This document shows positions 8,258 to 16,859 of a DNA stretch of 64,000 nt, piece after piece (the first letter of the stretch is position 1; the number at the start of each line of letters is the position of its first letter). The position numbers and the translations under genes are program-made. This DNA comes from Ancylomarina salipaludis (lineage in GTDB: Bacteria; Bacteroidota; Bacteroidia; Bacteroidales; Marinifilaceae). Under the pieces are notes generated by a model. That model was not told the DNA's origin and did not search any database. It saw nothing but the letters and a program-made list of their open reading frames with translations. The stretch covers positions 62,001-126,000 of the forward strand of contig NZ_SAXA01000008.1 of the NCBI RefSeq assembly GCF_004122035.1. The letters are read 5' to 3'.

Positions 8258-9112
8258 TTATTGATACAAACTCCCCGTATTCAATACTGGCGTTGCATCC
8301 TTATCAGAACAAAGCACAACCATCAGACTACTTACCATAGTTGCCTTTTTATCTTCATCTAATTCAATTACATCTTTTTCTTTCAGTTGCTCAAGAGCCA
8401 TTTCAACCATACTCACAGCACCTTCAACAATTTTAAATCGTGCAGCAACTACTGCTGTGGCTTGCTGACGGCGCAGCATCGCTCCTGCAATTTCCGAAGC
8501 ATAAGCCAAATAATTGATTCTGGCTTCCATCACCTCTATACCCGCAATTTCTAGTCTTTCTGAAAGTTCCTTTTCAAGCAACTCACTCACCTCATTACCT
8601 CCTGAACGCAAAGTGATCTCAGCCTGTTCATCTTCAAAATTGTCATATGGATAAGCTCCTGCCATTCCTCGGATAGCTGCCTCCGATTGAATCGCTACAA
8701 AATTGGAATAATCATTAACATCAAAAGTAGCTTTAAATGTATCTTTTACCCGCCATACTAAAACAACACCTATCATAATTGGATTCCCAATTTTATCATT
8801 TACCTTAATCGGATCACTATCAAGATTGCGTGCCCGCAAAGATACTTTTCTCTTCGAAAAAAACGGGTTTACCCAGAAAAAACCATTTGCTTTCACTGTT
8901 CCCTTATATTCTCCAAATAAGATTAAAACAACAGACTGATTGGGATTGACGATCACAAAACCTGGCAACAAAAAAATTGCAGCCAAAATTGCAATCACAA
9001 AAGCCGGATGATGAATAATTGCCAATCCAAAAACTCCAGCTAAAATTAAAATCAGGACTGAAAAAATCATAAAGTAGCCTGACATTGGTGAAAAACTCTT
9101 TTCTTGTTTCAT
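8258..9112 (-). CDS. SPFH-domain (stomatin/prohibitin-like) membrane protein
   Basis: A 284-aa protein with two N-terminal hydrophobic segments (about 12-33 and 37-56). An SPFH/Band 7 domain follows, starting at VNPNQSVVLILFGEYKGTV and including IKVNDKIGNPIMIGVVLVWR. After it comes a coiled-coil-prone region with AMLRRQQATAVVAARFKIV, where slipins and prohibitins oligomerise. These proteins form ring-like scaffolds in membranes and are often paired with an NfeD protease; no nfeD gene is adjacent. Here the partner gene is the small RHH protein, an arrangement I recognise from other Bacteroidota. The precise role is unknown. Confidence 0.9.
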   Translation of the reverse strand: MKQEKSFSPMSGYFMIFSVLILILAGVFGLAIIHHPAFVIAILAAIFLLPGFVIVNPNQSVVLILFGEYKGTVKANGFFWVNPFFSKRKVSLRARNLDSDPIKVNDKIGNPIMIGVVLVWRVKDTFKATFDVNDYSNFVAIQSEAAIRGMAGAYPYDNFEDEQAEITLRSGGNEVSELLEKELSERLEIAGIEVMEARINYLAYASEIAGAMLRRQQATAVVAARFKIVEGAVSMVEMALEQLKEKDVIELDEDKKATMVSSLMVVLCSDKDATPVLNTGSLYQ

Positions 9113-9119
9113 TTTTATA

Positions 9120-9172
9120 TATTTTGATATTATTTTGATATCAAATCTAAAAAATTTATTTTAATTGAACAA
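9120..9172 (-). promoter_or_regulatory. SPFH operon promoter overlapped by tandem 11-bp repeat
   Basis: The minus strand carries TTG (9172-9170), a 20-bp spacer and the -7 element TAGATTTG (9149-9142). Immediately downstream are two perfect, directly abutting copies of an 11-bp sequence, TATTTTGATAT on the plus strand (9120-9130 and 9131-9141). The second overlaps the palindrome TTTGATATCAAA (9134-9145). Spacing of one helical turn at the transcription start is what a ribbon-helix-helix repressor would use. The regulator assignment is an inference. Confidence 0.6.
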
Positions 9173-9634
9173 GTCTTCGTTTTCGAAGAGTCTAAAAGAC
9201 TAATACCTAAATGTTAAAAATCAGATTTAATTATCAATAAAATTTATGCGAATGGCATTCCAATTATGTTTAAATACTACTAACAAACTCTGCGCAAAAA
9301 TCGAATAGTTCTAGTCACTTGTTACACATAGCCAATATCATTTTTTTGTTAAATTTAAGTTAATAAATTTCTTCTTTGAACAAATCCGACCTGCATTTAA
9401 CAAAGATCTTATCAACCAGACACTTAGCTATAATTTAAGTCGTAACTAATTGATTACCAGTGCTGAAAATTAATTTATTTTTTTTTCAATCTCTAACAGC
9501 TGATGTTTCAAGGGCTAAATCTTCTTTTTTAAAAGTCAAGTTTAAATTCATTTTTTTTACAGATTTTTTTTATCCAAATTTGCATGACCCAACAAAATCT
9601 AACCATTAAAACGACTTAAAATTCTGAACAAGAA
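9173..9634. other. AT-rich intergenic region upstream of dnaA
   Basis: About 460 bp between the divergent SPFH and dnaA genes, with several poly-T stretches. A candidate dnaA -7 element CAAATTTG lies at 9575-9582. One near-match to a DnaA box, TTATCCAAA, lies at 9571-9579. There is no cluster of good DnaA boxes, so I do not call an origin. No ORF or RNA was recognised. Confidence 0.5.
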
Positions 9635-11065
9635 ATGAACAATAATCACTTCCAAATCTGGGAAAATTGCTTAACTGTAATAAAGGATAATGTTTCGCCA
9701 ATTAGTTTTAGTACATGGTTTCAACCTATTGTACCATTAAAATTGGATAACGAAATTCTTACTTTACAGGTACCTAGCCATTTTTTCTACGAGTATCTGG
9801 AAGAGAAGTATATTGATCTGCTTAGAAAGACTTTAAGAAAAGAACTTGGGCCCAATGCTAAGTTAGAATACAACGTGGTAATGGAGAACAATCACATGGC
9901 AAATGTGAAACCTCTGTCGGTTGTTGTACCTGGAAATAATCCGGCAAATACAAAAAACCGCCCCGTAAAAAATCCGTTCTCACAAGAGGAACCTAGCATC
10001 AAGAATCCATTCGTTATTCCTGGTATCAAAAAATTACAAATTGATTCTCAGCTTAACCCTGATTATACTTTTGCTAATTTTATTGAAGGCGACTGCAACC
10101 GTTTAGCCCGTTCGGCAGGTTGGGCCGTTTCTGAAAATCCAGGGGGAACAGCTTTTAACCCGCTTGTATTATATGGCGATTCGGGATTAGGTAAAACTCA
10201 TTTGGCTCAATCAATCGGATTAAAAGCCAAAGAACTTCACCCTGAAAAAACCGTTTTATACGTTAGTTCTCAGAAATTCCAAACACAGTTTACTGAAGCT
10301 ATTCGTAACAACAATAAAAATGATTTCCTTCATTTCTATCAAATGATCGACATCTTAATTATTGATGATATTCAGGAGCTGGCTGGTAAAGAGAAAACTC
10401 AAAATACATTCTTCCATATTTTCAATCACCTGCACCAATCAGGGAAACAATTAATTTTGACTTCTGATAAGGCTCCTATTGAATTGAAAGGAATGGAAAA
10501 CCGTTTGCTTTCTCGTTTCAAATGGGGATTGTCAGCAGATTTGCAAAATCCTGATTACGAAACAAGAGTTCGTATTTTACAGCAAAAAGCTTATAAGGAC
10601 GGTATCATTCTCGAAGCAGATGTAATTGAATATATTGCCACACATGTTACCAATAATGTGCGTGAACTGGAAGGTGCTCTTATTTCACTTCTTGCTCAAT
10701 CAACTCTTAACAAAAAGGAGTTAAACCTTGAGCTTGCTATTGAAATTATTGACAAGTTGGTGAAAAATACGAAACGTGAAATTTCTATCGACTACATTCA
10801 AAAGATTGTTTGTGATCATTTCAACATGGCCGTTGATTTGCTTCAAGCTAAAACCAGAAAACGTGAAATTGTTCAAGCGCGTCAAATTGCAATGTATTTT
10901 TCTAAATCGATGACAAAGGCTTCATTATCAACCATTGGTTCTCAGATTGGGAAGAAAGATCATGCTACAGTACTACATGCTTGCAAAACGGTAAACAATC
11001 TGATTGACACCGACAGAGCTTTTAAGACTCAAATTGACGAGATAAATAAAAAACTAAAGATGTAA
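9635..11065 (+). CDS. dnaA: Chromosomal replication initiator DnaA
   Basis: A 476-aa DnaA with all four domains. Domain I covers about 1-85 (FQIWENCLTVIKDNVSPISF). A variable linker includes two copies of the motif KNPF. The AAA+ domain has Walker A GDSGLGKTH (181-189) and Walker B LIIDDIQEL (241-249). The C-terminal DNA-binding domain IV carries the signature REIVQARQIAMYFSK and GKKDHATVLHACKTV. It binds DnaA boxes, opens oriC and loads the helicase. Genes diverge on either side, but no clear box cluster is visible here. A terminator follows, so it is monocistronic. Confidence 0.98.
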   Translation: MNNNHFQIWENCLTVIKDNVSPISFSTWFQPIVPLKLDNEILTLQVPSHFFYEYLEEKYIDLLRKTLRKELGPNAKLEYNVVMENNHMANVKPLSVVVPGNNPANTKNRPVKNPFSQEEPSIKNPFVIPGIKKLQIDSQLNPDYTFANFIEGDCNRLARSAGWAVSENPGGTAFNPLVLYGDSGLGKTHLAQSIGLKAKELHPEKTVLYVSSQKFQTQFTEAIRNNNKNDFLHFYQMIDILIIDDIQELAGKEKTQNTFFHIFNHLHQSGKQLILTSDKAPIELKGMENRLLSRFKWGLSADLQNPDYETRVRILQQKAYKDGIILEADVIEYIATHVTNNVRELEGALISLLAQSTLNKKELNLELAIEIIDKLVKNTKREISIDYIQKIVCDHFNMAVDLLQAKTRKREIVQARQIAMYFSKSMTKASLSTIGSQIGKKDHATVLHACKTVNNLIDTDRAFKTQIDEINKKLKM

Positions 11066-11098
11066 TTGCTTACAGCCTTACATTTAAAAATATACAAA

Positions 11099-11131
11099 GG
11101 AGCTGTTCTAAAAAGAGCAGCTCTTTTTTTT
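11099..11131 (+). terminator. Intrinsic terminator of dnaA
   Basis: Ten-base-pair stem GAGCTGTTCT / AGAGCAGCTC (one G-U pair), loop of about four A, followed by eight T residues. Confidence 0.85.
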
Positions 11132-11156
11132 AACAACTAAAATTTAGAAATAAAAT

Positions 11157-12017
11157 ATGCTACTCATCCTACTCGCTATATTAACCTCAACAGGTATATT
11201 TATTTGCTTCAAAAGTTTTGAAAAGTTCAAAATTGAAATTTTGCCAGCCATAGTTATCAACTATATTATTGCTGGACTTATGAGTTATATCCTGACAGAT
11301 AATTCGGTTTCGATGCAACAACTCTCTGAACAAAACTGGTTTGGATTTGCCCTATTAATTGGTCTACTCTTTATTGTTGTCTTTTTTATTATTGGTAAAT
11401 CCTCGCAAAAGGCAGGTATCACCATAACGAGTTTGGCGAGTAAAATGTCTTTCATTATCCCCATCCTATTCTCAATCTTATATTTTAAAGAGTCTGTTAA
11501 TCTGATTATGCTTATAGGATTTATACTGGCAATCGCTTCAATTATTCTTGCCGTATACAAACCTTCAAACAAATCGAATAAGATTAAATACATATGGCTG
11601 CCTTTTTCCCTCTTTCTTGGAGCCGGACTTGTGGATAGCTTGGTTAAATATTCTCAAGAAACATTTTTAAGCAAGGGAGGTTCAGCTATATTCTCTCTCG
11701 TCCTTTTTGCCATTGCCGCACTCGCAGGTTTAATCAGTTTATACATCCAAAAGAGATCTCTGAAACAATTACTATCAATCAATACACTTATTGGAGGAAG
11801 CATTTTAGGTATAGCTAACTTTGGTTCGCTCTACTATTTGATTGCTGCACTAAACAGTTCAGGATTTAAAAGTTCAGTTGTTTTTAGCATGGTAAATATT
11901 GGTATTGTTTCCTTATCCCTTATATTTGGACTTTTCATTTACAAAGAAAAAATCAGCAAACTCAATTACTTTGGAATTGCACTCGCTTTTGTTGCAATTA
12001 TTATTTTAACTCAGTAA
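11157..12017 (+). CDS. EamA/DMT-superfamily membrane transporter
   Basis: A 286-aa inner-membrane protein with about ten evenly spaced hydrophobic segments in two five-helix halves, the layout of the drug/metabolite transporter (EamA) superfamily. Recognisable pieces are ITITSLASKMSFIIPILFS in the first half, followed by LYFKESVNLIMLIGFILA, and a matching FIYKEKISKLNYFGIALA at the C-terminus; both show the conserved short-loop plus glycine pattern. Substrates in this superfamily range from amino acids to nucleotide sugars, and none can be assigned here. It starts 26 bp after the dnaA terminator and is followed 30 bp later by the YigZ gene, so it probably shares a transcript with it. Confidence 0.87.
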   Translation: MLLILLAILTSTGIFICFKSFEKFKIEILPAIVINYIIAGLMSYILTDNSVSMQQLSEQNWFGFALLIGLLFIVVFFIIGKSSQKAGITITSLASKMSFIIPILFSILYFKESVNLIMLIGFILAIASIILAVYKPSNKSNKIKYIWLPFSLFLGAGLVDSLVKYSQETFLSKGGSAIFSLVLFAIAALAGLISLYIQKRSLKQLLSINTLIGGSILGIANFGSLYYLIAALNSSGFKSSVVFSMVNIGIVSLSLIFGLFIYKEKISKLNYFGIALAFVAIIILTQ

Positions 12018-12047
12018 TTAAGTTGAAAAGAAGTAAACTGATGCATT

Positions 12048-12659
12048 ATGCAAACAGATAGTTATAAAACCATTGAAACCCCTTCAGAAGGAATCTACAA
12101 AGAAAAAGGGAGTAAGTTTATTGCTTATGCCTTTCCTGTAACTTGTGAAGATGAGATAAAAGAACAAATCGAAAAACTCAAAAAGGAATATTATGATGCA
12201 CGTCATCATTGCTATGCCTACATGCTGGGGGCCGATAAGAAGGACTTTCGTGCCAATGATGATGGTGAACCCTCCTCTACGGCCGGGAAGCCCATTTTAG
12301 GCCAAATATTGTCGGCTGACCTAACGAATATTCTAATTGTTGTGATCCGTTATTTTGGAGGAACAAAACTAGGCGTTAGTGGTTTGATTCATGCCTACAA
12401 AACTGCTGCTCAGGATGCCATTGCCAATGCCCAAATCATTGAAAAAACGGTAAATGACATCTATGATATTTATTTTGATTATCTGGTTATGAATGATGTC
12501 ATGAGAATCATTAAAGAAGAGCAGCCTCTACAAATCGATCAGGACTTTAATCTCAATTGTCGAATCACCTTAAGTATCAGACAAAGTGAGGTTGATAAAA
12601 TTATCGAGCGATTTACCAAAATTGACAGTTTAAAAGCCGAGCATATTAGAACAGAATAA
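12048..12659 (+). CDS. YigZ/IMPACT family protein (UPF0029)
   Basis: A 203-aa member of the YigZ/IMPACT family. The N-terminal UPF0029 domain has the landmark sequences KGSKFIAYAFPV, DARHHCYAYMLG, NDDGEPSSTAGKPIL and VVIRYFGGTKLGVSGLIHAY (about 20-125). The C-terminal domain has the shorter EF-G-like fold. The eukaryotic relative IMPACT modulates the GCN2 kinase; the bacterial function is not settled, although some are annotated as co-occurring with proline peptidase. It follows the DMT transporter gene and ends at a bidirectional terminator. Confidence 0.93.
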   Translation: MQTDSYKTIETPSEGIYKEKGSKFIAYAFPVTCEDEIKEQIEKLKKEYYDARHHCYAYMLGADKKDFRANDDGEPSSTAGKPILGQILSADLTNILIVVIRYFGGTKLGVSGLIHAYKTAAQDAIANAQIIEKTVNDIYDIYFDYLVMNDVMRIIKEEQPLQIDQDFNLNCRITLSIRQSEVDKIIERFTKIDSLKAEHIRTE

Positions 12660-12660
12660 A

Positions 12661-12690
12661 AAAATCCCGCCTTATATAAAGCGGGATTCC
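12661..12690. terminator. Bidirectional terminator between yigZ and exonuclease gene
   Basis: Perfect 8-bp inverted repeat AATCCCGC / GCGGGATT with a 10-nt AT loop, between two convergent genes whose stop codons lie within 10 bp on either side. Confidence 0.7.
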
Positions 12691-12695
12691 AATAT

Positions 12696-13271
12696 CTAAT
12701 CGAATAAACTTACCATATACGGGAACTCTCCCATCTGATAAAGCTTATACACAATCTTAGCTTCGTGAGCAGCATCATCCAATCCTCGATGCGCTTCGAT
12801 ATATCCTGTATCTCCAAAGAAGAAATCCCATGCCTCTTCAACCTTTGGCCATTTAAACCCTCGACGGCCGTTAGCTGCAGGAAGCTTCACAATGGGTGTC
12901 GATAAATGCATAGGGCAATCAAGTTCCTTTATCTGAAAACCTCTGTCTTTCAAGAAACCAAAATCAAAAGCCTTATTGTAAGCCGTTACTCTATACTGAT
13001 CTAATAAATCTTGAATTTCTTCTCTTTGGCTCTCTAAACTTGGCGCTTCCAAAACATCTTCAAACTGAAGATCAGAATTCTGAAAAATCCAACCAAATCC
13101 ACCACGCGTATGCGAAGCATTCAAGCCATCTTCCTTAATTAAAGAATCGTAAACAGGAGTTACCTCTCCGGTGTCAAGATCCAGTTTTACAATTCCAATT
13201 TCAACAATCTTTCCTCCCTGATTCAAAAAACCAGTCGTTTCTATATCTAATACTAATATTTCTTTAGCCAT
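12696..13271 (-). CDS. DEDDh 3'-5' exonuclease (DnaQ-like)
   Basis: A 191-aa exonuclease-fold protein. Exo I is LDIETTGF (8-15) with catalytic D and E. Exo II lies near AYNKAFDFGFL (97-107). Exo III is HRGLDDAAHEAKIVY, with histidine and aspartate of the DEDDh type. This family includes the DNA polymerase III epsilon proofreading subunit, RNase T and oligoribonuclease. The protein has no polymerase-binding tail or UvrC domain, so it is likely a stand-alone exonuclease with an unknown substrate. It appears monocistronic. Confidence 0.87.
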   Translation of the reverse strand: MAKEILVLDIETTGFLNQGGKIVEIGIVKLDLDTGEVTPVYDSLIKEDGLNASHTRGGFGWIFQNSDLQFEDVLEAPSLESQREEIQDLLDQYRVTAYNKAFDFGFLKDRGFQIKELDCPMHLSTPIVKLPAANGRRGFKWPKVEEAWDFFFGDTGYIEAHRGLDDAAHEAKIVYKLYQMGEFPYMVSLFD

Positions 13272-13360
13272 ATTTTTATTTTAGTGTGTGAACAATGAGC
13301 CCTGTCAAATAAACCAAGACGAATTGAGGATTAAAAATAAGTCAATCCTATCAAAAAAAC

Positions 13361-14146
13361 TTACTGCAACTTATCTTTTTTCGGGATAATTGGCAAGTAT
13401 TCTGTTTGCACATTGCTCATCGACCGAAACAAATTGGTTCTAATTCGCTCATCATCACCTGCTAATCTATCAATTAGTTTATTGGTTTCTTTACGCTTTG
13501 TCACATCTTCATGAGGGCACAATTCTTTTTCCAATACAAAATTACTGATACGACTATACTCCCGCATTTCTTCATTTCTGAGATATATCAGTGGTCGGAT
13601 CAAAATGATATTCCCCTGAAACATACTCAGCTTAGCTGGCATACTGCACACGGCTCCCTGATACATCATATTCATTAATAAAGTTTCCAAGGCATCATCC
13701 ATATGATGACCTAAGGCCAATTTATTACATTTCAACTCATCAGTCATTTTAAAAAGAGTCGTTCTTCTGTGCCACGAGCAGCGAAAACAAGCCGGCTTTT
13801 TACTTGGGCGTTCAAAATCAACATTGATATCCCGATAGATCATTGGCACATCCAACTTTCGGCAAAATTCATCTAAAAAATCCCTATCAACCTGATAAGG
13901 CAGCTCCAAAACATTGATATGCACAGCCACAACTTCAAAATTCTGCTTCTTAAACTTGCGTCGGAGAGCAAGCAATTCGAGCAATGCAAGCGAATCCTTC
14001 CCTCCTGAAACACCAACCATAATTCGATCACCATCCTCAATCAACTCGAAATCACTAATCGCCTTACCCATTCGTTTAGCAACTTTTCGTTGGAAAAAAA
14101 TATCCCTTTTCTCTTCTTCTGTTTTTGGCCTTTTAACGCTCTCCAT
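13361..14146 (-). CDS. TtcA-like tRNA thiolation enzyme (PP-loop ATPase)
   Basis: A 261-aa PP-loop protein. The ATP-pyrophosphatase motif is SGGKDSLALLE (about 49-59). The cysteine pair is in KKPACFRCSWHRRTTLF (CxxC) and the conserved segment LALGHHMDDALETLLMNMMY follows. In TtcA the CxxC cysteines hold an Fe-S cluster and the enzyme 2-thiolates cytidine 32 of tRNA. The family match is strong, but the close relatives TtuA and TilS-like proteins share the fold, so tRNA C32 is a probable rather than certain target. A later cysteine in ELCPHEDVTKRKE may be the third cluster ligand (inference). Confidence 0.85.
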   Translation of the reverse strand: MESVKRPKTEEEKRDIFFQRKVAKRMGKAISDFELIEDGDRIMVGVSGGKDSLALLELLALRRKFKKQNFEVVAVHINVLELPYQVDRDFLDEFCRKLDVPMIYRDINVDFERPSKKPACFRCSWHRRTTLFKMTDELKCNKLALGHHMDDALETLLMNMMYQGAVCSMPAKLSMFQGNIILIRPLIYLRNEEMREYSRISNFVLEKELCPHEDVTKRKETNKLIDRLAGDDERIRTNLFRSMSNVQTEYLPIIPKKDKLQ

Positions 14147-14290
14147 AATCTTTCAATTTAAGATTGCCAAAAATAACAGAATCTAAAGATGATAAGGCGT
14201 AAAAAAACAATTTAAAATGAGTTGGGATAATACCAAAGCATATCTGTTGTGACTAACTGATTATTGAGAAATTAAAATTACTTTTGCCGA

Positions 14291-15613
14291 ATGCAAGCAA
14301 ACAAGATAAACACTCAGGAGATTTTAAAAAAAATAGGCATTAAGGCTTTAAAGCCAATGCAGGAAGATTGTATTAAAGCCTGGAATGACCACAAAGACAT
14401 TATCCTTCTTTCACCAACTGGATCAGGTAAAACCCTCGCTTTTTTACTTCCTCTACTCAATCAAATTGATGAAAACAAAAAAGAAGTTCAAGTTTTGATT
14501 TTAGCTCCTTCGAGAGAACTGGCTATACAGATAGAATCTGTATTTAAAAGTCTTGCAACGCCATTCAAAGTAAATTGTTGCTATGGCGGACACGCCATGA
14601 GAATAGAGAAAAACAGTTTAGCAACACCTCCTGCCGTACTAATTGGTACACCTGGTCGTATTGCCGATCATTTACGTCGTGAAAACTTTTCACCTGATAG
14701 TATCAATACCATCATTCTTGATGAATTTGATAAATCTCTGGAACTTGGTTTCCATAGAGAAATGGGCGAAATTATTGAACAACTCGATTGCATTGAAAAA
14801 AGAATATTAACATCAGCCACAAAAAGCGAAAGCATACCCGATTTTACAGGTGTAAAAAATCCTTTTGAAATCAATTATCTGGTTGACGAACCCAAACAAT
14901 CTCTAACAGAGAAAATCGTTCGTGCTGATGGCAAAGATAAATTAGCAGCCTTGTTTAATTTAATCTGCCACAATGGGAATGAATCAACACTGGTCTTTTG
15001 TAATCATCGCGATACAGTTGATCGAATTAGTGATTTGTTAAAAGATTCACACTTGCAACACGACACCTTTCACGGGGGACTAAAGCAAGAAGAACGTGAA
15101 AAGGCATTGATTAAATTTAGAAACGGATCTCACTCCATTTTAATCACGACAGATTTAGCATCCAGAGGGCTTGACATCCCTTCAATCAAACATGTGATAC
15201 ATTATCAGTTGCCAACAACTTCAGACGCTTACATCCACCGAAATGGACGGACAGCAAGAATGGATGCATCAGGCTGTTCCTACTTTATTTTGTCAGAAAG
15301 TGATTACCTGCCTGAATTCATCAATCAAAATATTGAAGAACTGGTTATTCCTGATAATATCACATTACCCGAAGATCCGGAATGGCTGACTATCTATATA
15401 GATGCAGGTAAAAAAGATAAGATTAATAAAATGGATATCGTCGGCTTCTTTATGAAAAAAGGCGAATTAGGAAAAGATGAATTGGGAAAGGTTGAAGTTC
15501 TCGATCATGCTTCTTTTGTGGCTGTAAAGCGCAAACTGGCAACTCAACTTCTGAGAAAACTGAAGGATGAACGCATCAAGAAAAAGAAAGTAAAGATGGC
15601 GGTGAGTTATTAA
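14291..15613 (+). CDS. DEAD-box RNA helicase with DbpA-type RNA-binding domain
   Basis: A 440-aa two-domain RNA helicase: motif I SPTGSGKT (41-48), motif Ia APSRELA, motif Ib GTPGR, motif II DEFD (144-147) in place of DEAD, motif III SAT (175-177), and the C-terminal HRNGRTAR motif VI. The last roughly 75 residues, from WLTIYIDAGKKDKINKMDIV through FVAVKRKLATQL, match the DbpA RNA-binding domain that recognises 23S rRNA hairpin 92. A role in large ribosomal subunit assembly is therefore likely (inference from the family). The DEFD variant keeps both catalytic acidic residues. Confidence 0.9.
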   Translation: MQANKINTQEILKKIGIKALKPMQEDCIKAWNDHKDIILLSPTGSGKTLAFLLPLLNQIDENKKEVQVLILAPSRELAIQIESVFKSLATPFKVNCCYGGHAMRIEKNSLATPPAVLIGTPGRIADHLRRENFSPDSINTIILDEFDKSLELGFHREMGEIIEQLDCIEKRILTSATKSESIPDFTGVKNPFEINYLVDEPKQSLTEKIVRADGKDKLAALFNLICHNGNESTLVFCNHRDTVDRISDLLKDSHLQHDTFHGGLKQEEREKALIKFRNGSHSILITTDLASRGLDIPSIKHVIHYQLPTTSDAYIHRNGRTARMDASGCSYFILSESDYLPEFINQNIEELVIPDNITLPEDPEWLTIYIDAGKKDKINKMDIVGFFMKKGELGKDELGKVEVLDHASFVAVKRKLATQLLRKLKDERIKKKKVKMAVSY

Positions 15614-15672
15614 TCTCAATATCTTTAGAATCTTAGAGCAATAATCAGAATCGACTGTTTAATGAACAGTGT

Positions 15673-15719
15673 TTTATATAAAAAAAGGTGTCCTTGCAGG
15701 ACACCTTTTTTTATATAAA
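15673..15719. terminator. Strong bidirectional terminator
   Basis: A perfect 21-bp inverted repeat with a 5-nt loop (TTGCA). The core is AAAGGTGTCC / GGACACCTTT, flanked by A- and T-runs so it works in both directions. It lies between the convergent helicase and lipoprotein genes. Confidence 0.9.
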
Positions 15720-15731
15720 TGAATAAATTAA

Positions 15732-16844
15732 TTATTTCTGGACATCATACTCCTCAAAAGCAACATCAAATGAGACATAATCATCAGCCCCAGTTCTATT
15801 ATCATTTTTAGATGTAATGACTAATGTTCCATAATAATCTTTTCCTCCTCTTGAGTGTTTAATTAAGTAACTATCACCAACGGTAACATCACTCACAACA
15901 GTCATAGGAGTTCCAGCATCAAAAGCAGCCTTTAAAACAGGAAGATTCCCCATTAATTCTTCAAGAGCTTCGTCACTAATTGCAACTAAAGAAGTAGAAT
16001 TCATAGTTTCAAGTCCTTGCTCTAAACTCGCAAAATCATGAGTGAATTTAACCGTGCAAGCAGTTTCAGCTATATCAATAATTGAATCACCAACTAAATC
16101 GTAACCAGGTTTTTCAACATTTACATTGATAGACTTTGAATCACCTAGCAAATACTCACTAATAATAATTGAAGTTGAAACAGTGTCAGTAAAAGTACCA
16201 ACCTTAGCAATTAATTGAACAAATACAGTATCATTCTTGGTATAATCTGACCCCTTGATAGGAATGTTCAAATTATCAGCATCGTATGCTTTTGAACCTA
16301 ACGATGCAAAAGTCGCCATTTCACCTACCTTTATAAATGGCTCTACAATTATTGCGGTAGAAGTTTTAGGGCTTACTTTATAAGTAAAGTTTTTAACAAC
16401 ATCTGAAAGCTCATAAACAGCCACTTCATCACCGTCCTCATCTACAGGATTATCAATGCTTGTAGCAGATACCATTTTTATAGTAGTATACATTTCTTTT
16501 TCTTTACCATCAACAGTGGCATAAACATATAGTCGTGAAGCATCACCTATTTCAGATAATTCTAGGTCGGATCTTTTTAACGTCACACTATATTTGTTAT
16601 TAGCAGCAGTTCCTGTATTGATTTCATTTCCATCATATACAAGTCTTACATTTGTTACTGTTTTTGTTGTAGTAACAAAATCAATTGTTGTGGCTAACTC
16701 ACTATCTAAAACAGTAAACTTAGTCGCTGATAAATCTAGCTTAGCAGTATCATAGTAATTAATTTCTGGATCATAATCCTCGCATGCAACGAGGCTTACA
16801 CCCAAAAACATTACTAAAATATATTTAAAAATATCTTTTTTCAT
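15732..16844 (-). CDS. Lipoprotein of a SusCD locus, function unknown
   Basis: A 370-aa lipoprotein: signal peptide with lipobox, giving Cys about 21 (SLVACEDYDPE). The rest is rich in Thr, Val, Asp and Ser and looks like stacked beta-sandwich domains, as in SusE/SusF-type or surface glycan-binding lipoproteins; I see no catalytic motif. It is the third gene of a susC-susD-lipoprotein operon, 15 bp after susD. By analogy with other such loci it is probably a surface-exposed accessory ligand-binding protein on the outer membrane (inference). No clear family could be named from sequence alone. Confidence 0.8.
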   Translation of the reverse strand: MKKDIFKYILVMFLGVSLVACEDYDPEINYYDTAKLDLSATKFTVLDSELATTIDFVTTTKTVTNVRLVYDGNEINTGTAANNKYSVTLKRSDLELSEIGDASRLYVYATVDGKEKEMYTTIKMVSATSIDNPVDEDGDEVAVYELSDVVKNFTYKVSPKTSTAIIVEPFIKVGEMATFASLGSKAYDADNLNIPIKGSDYTKNDTVFVQLIAKVGTFTDTVSTSIIISEYLLGDSKSINVNVEKPGYDLVGDSIIDIAETACTVKFTHDFASLEQGLETMNSTSLVAISDEALEELMGNLPVLKAAFDAGTPMTVVSDVTVGDSYLIKHSRGGKDYYGTLVITSKNDNRTGADDYVSFDVAFEEYDVQK

Positions 16845-16859
16845 AATATTGTTGTTTAA

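Noticed and set aside
9173-9634. Possible origin of replication next to dnaA
   Set aside because: Only one near-match DnaA box (TTATCCAAA) and no cluster; in Bacteroidota the origin is often not beside dnaA. GC-skew analysis of the whole genome would decide.
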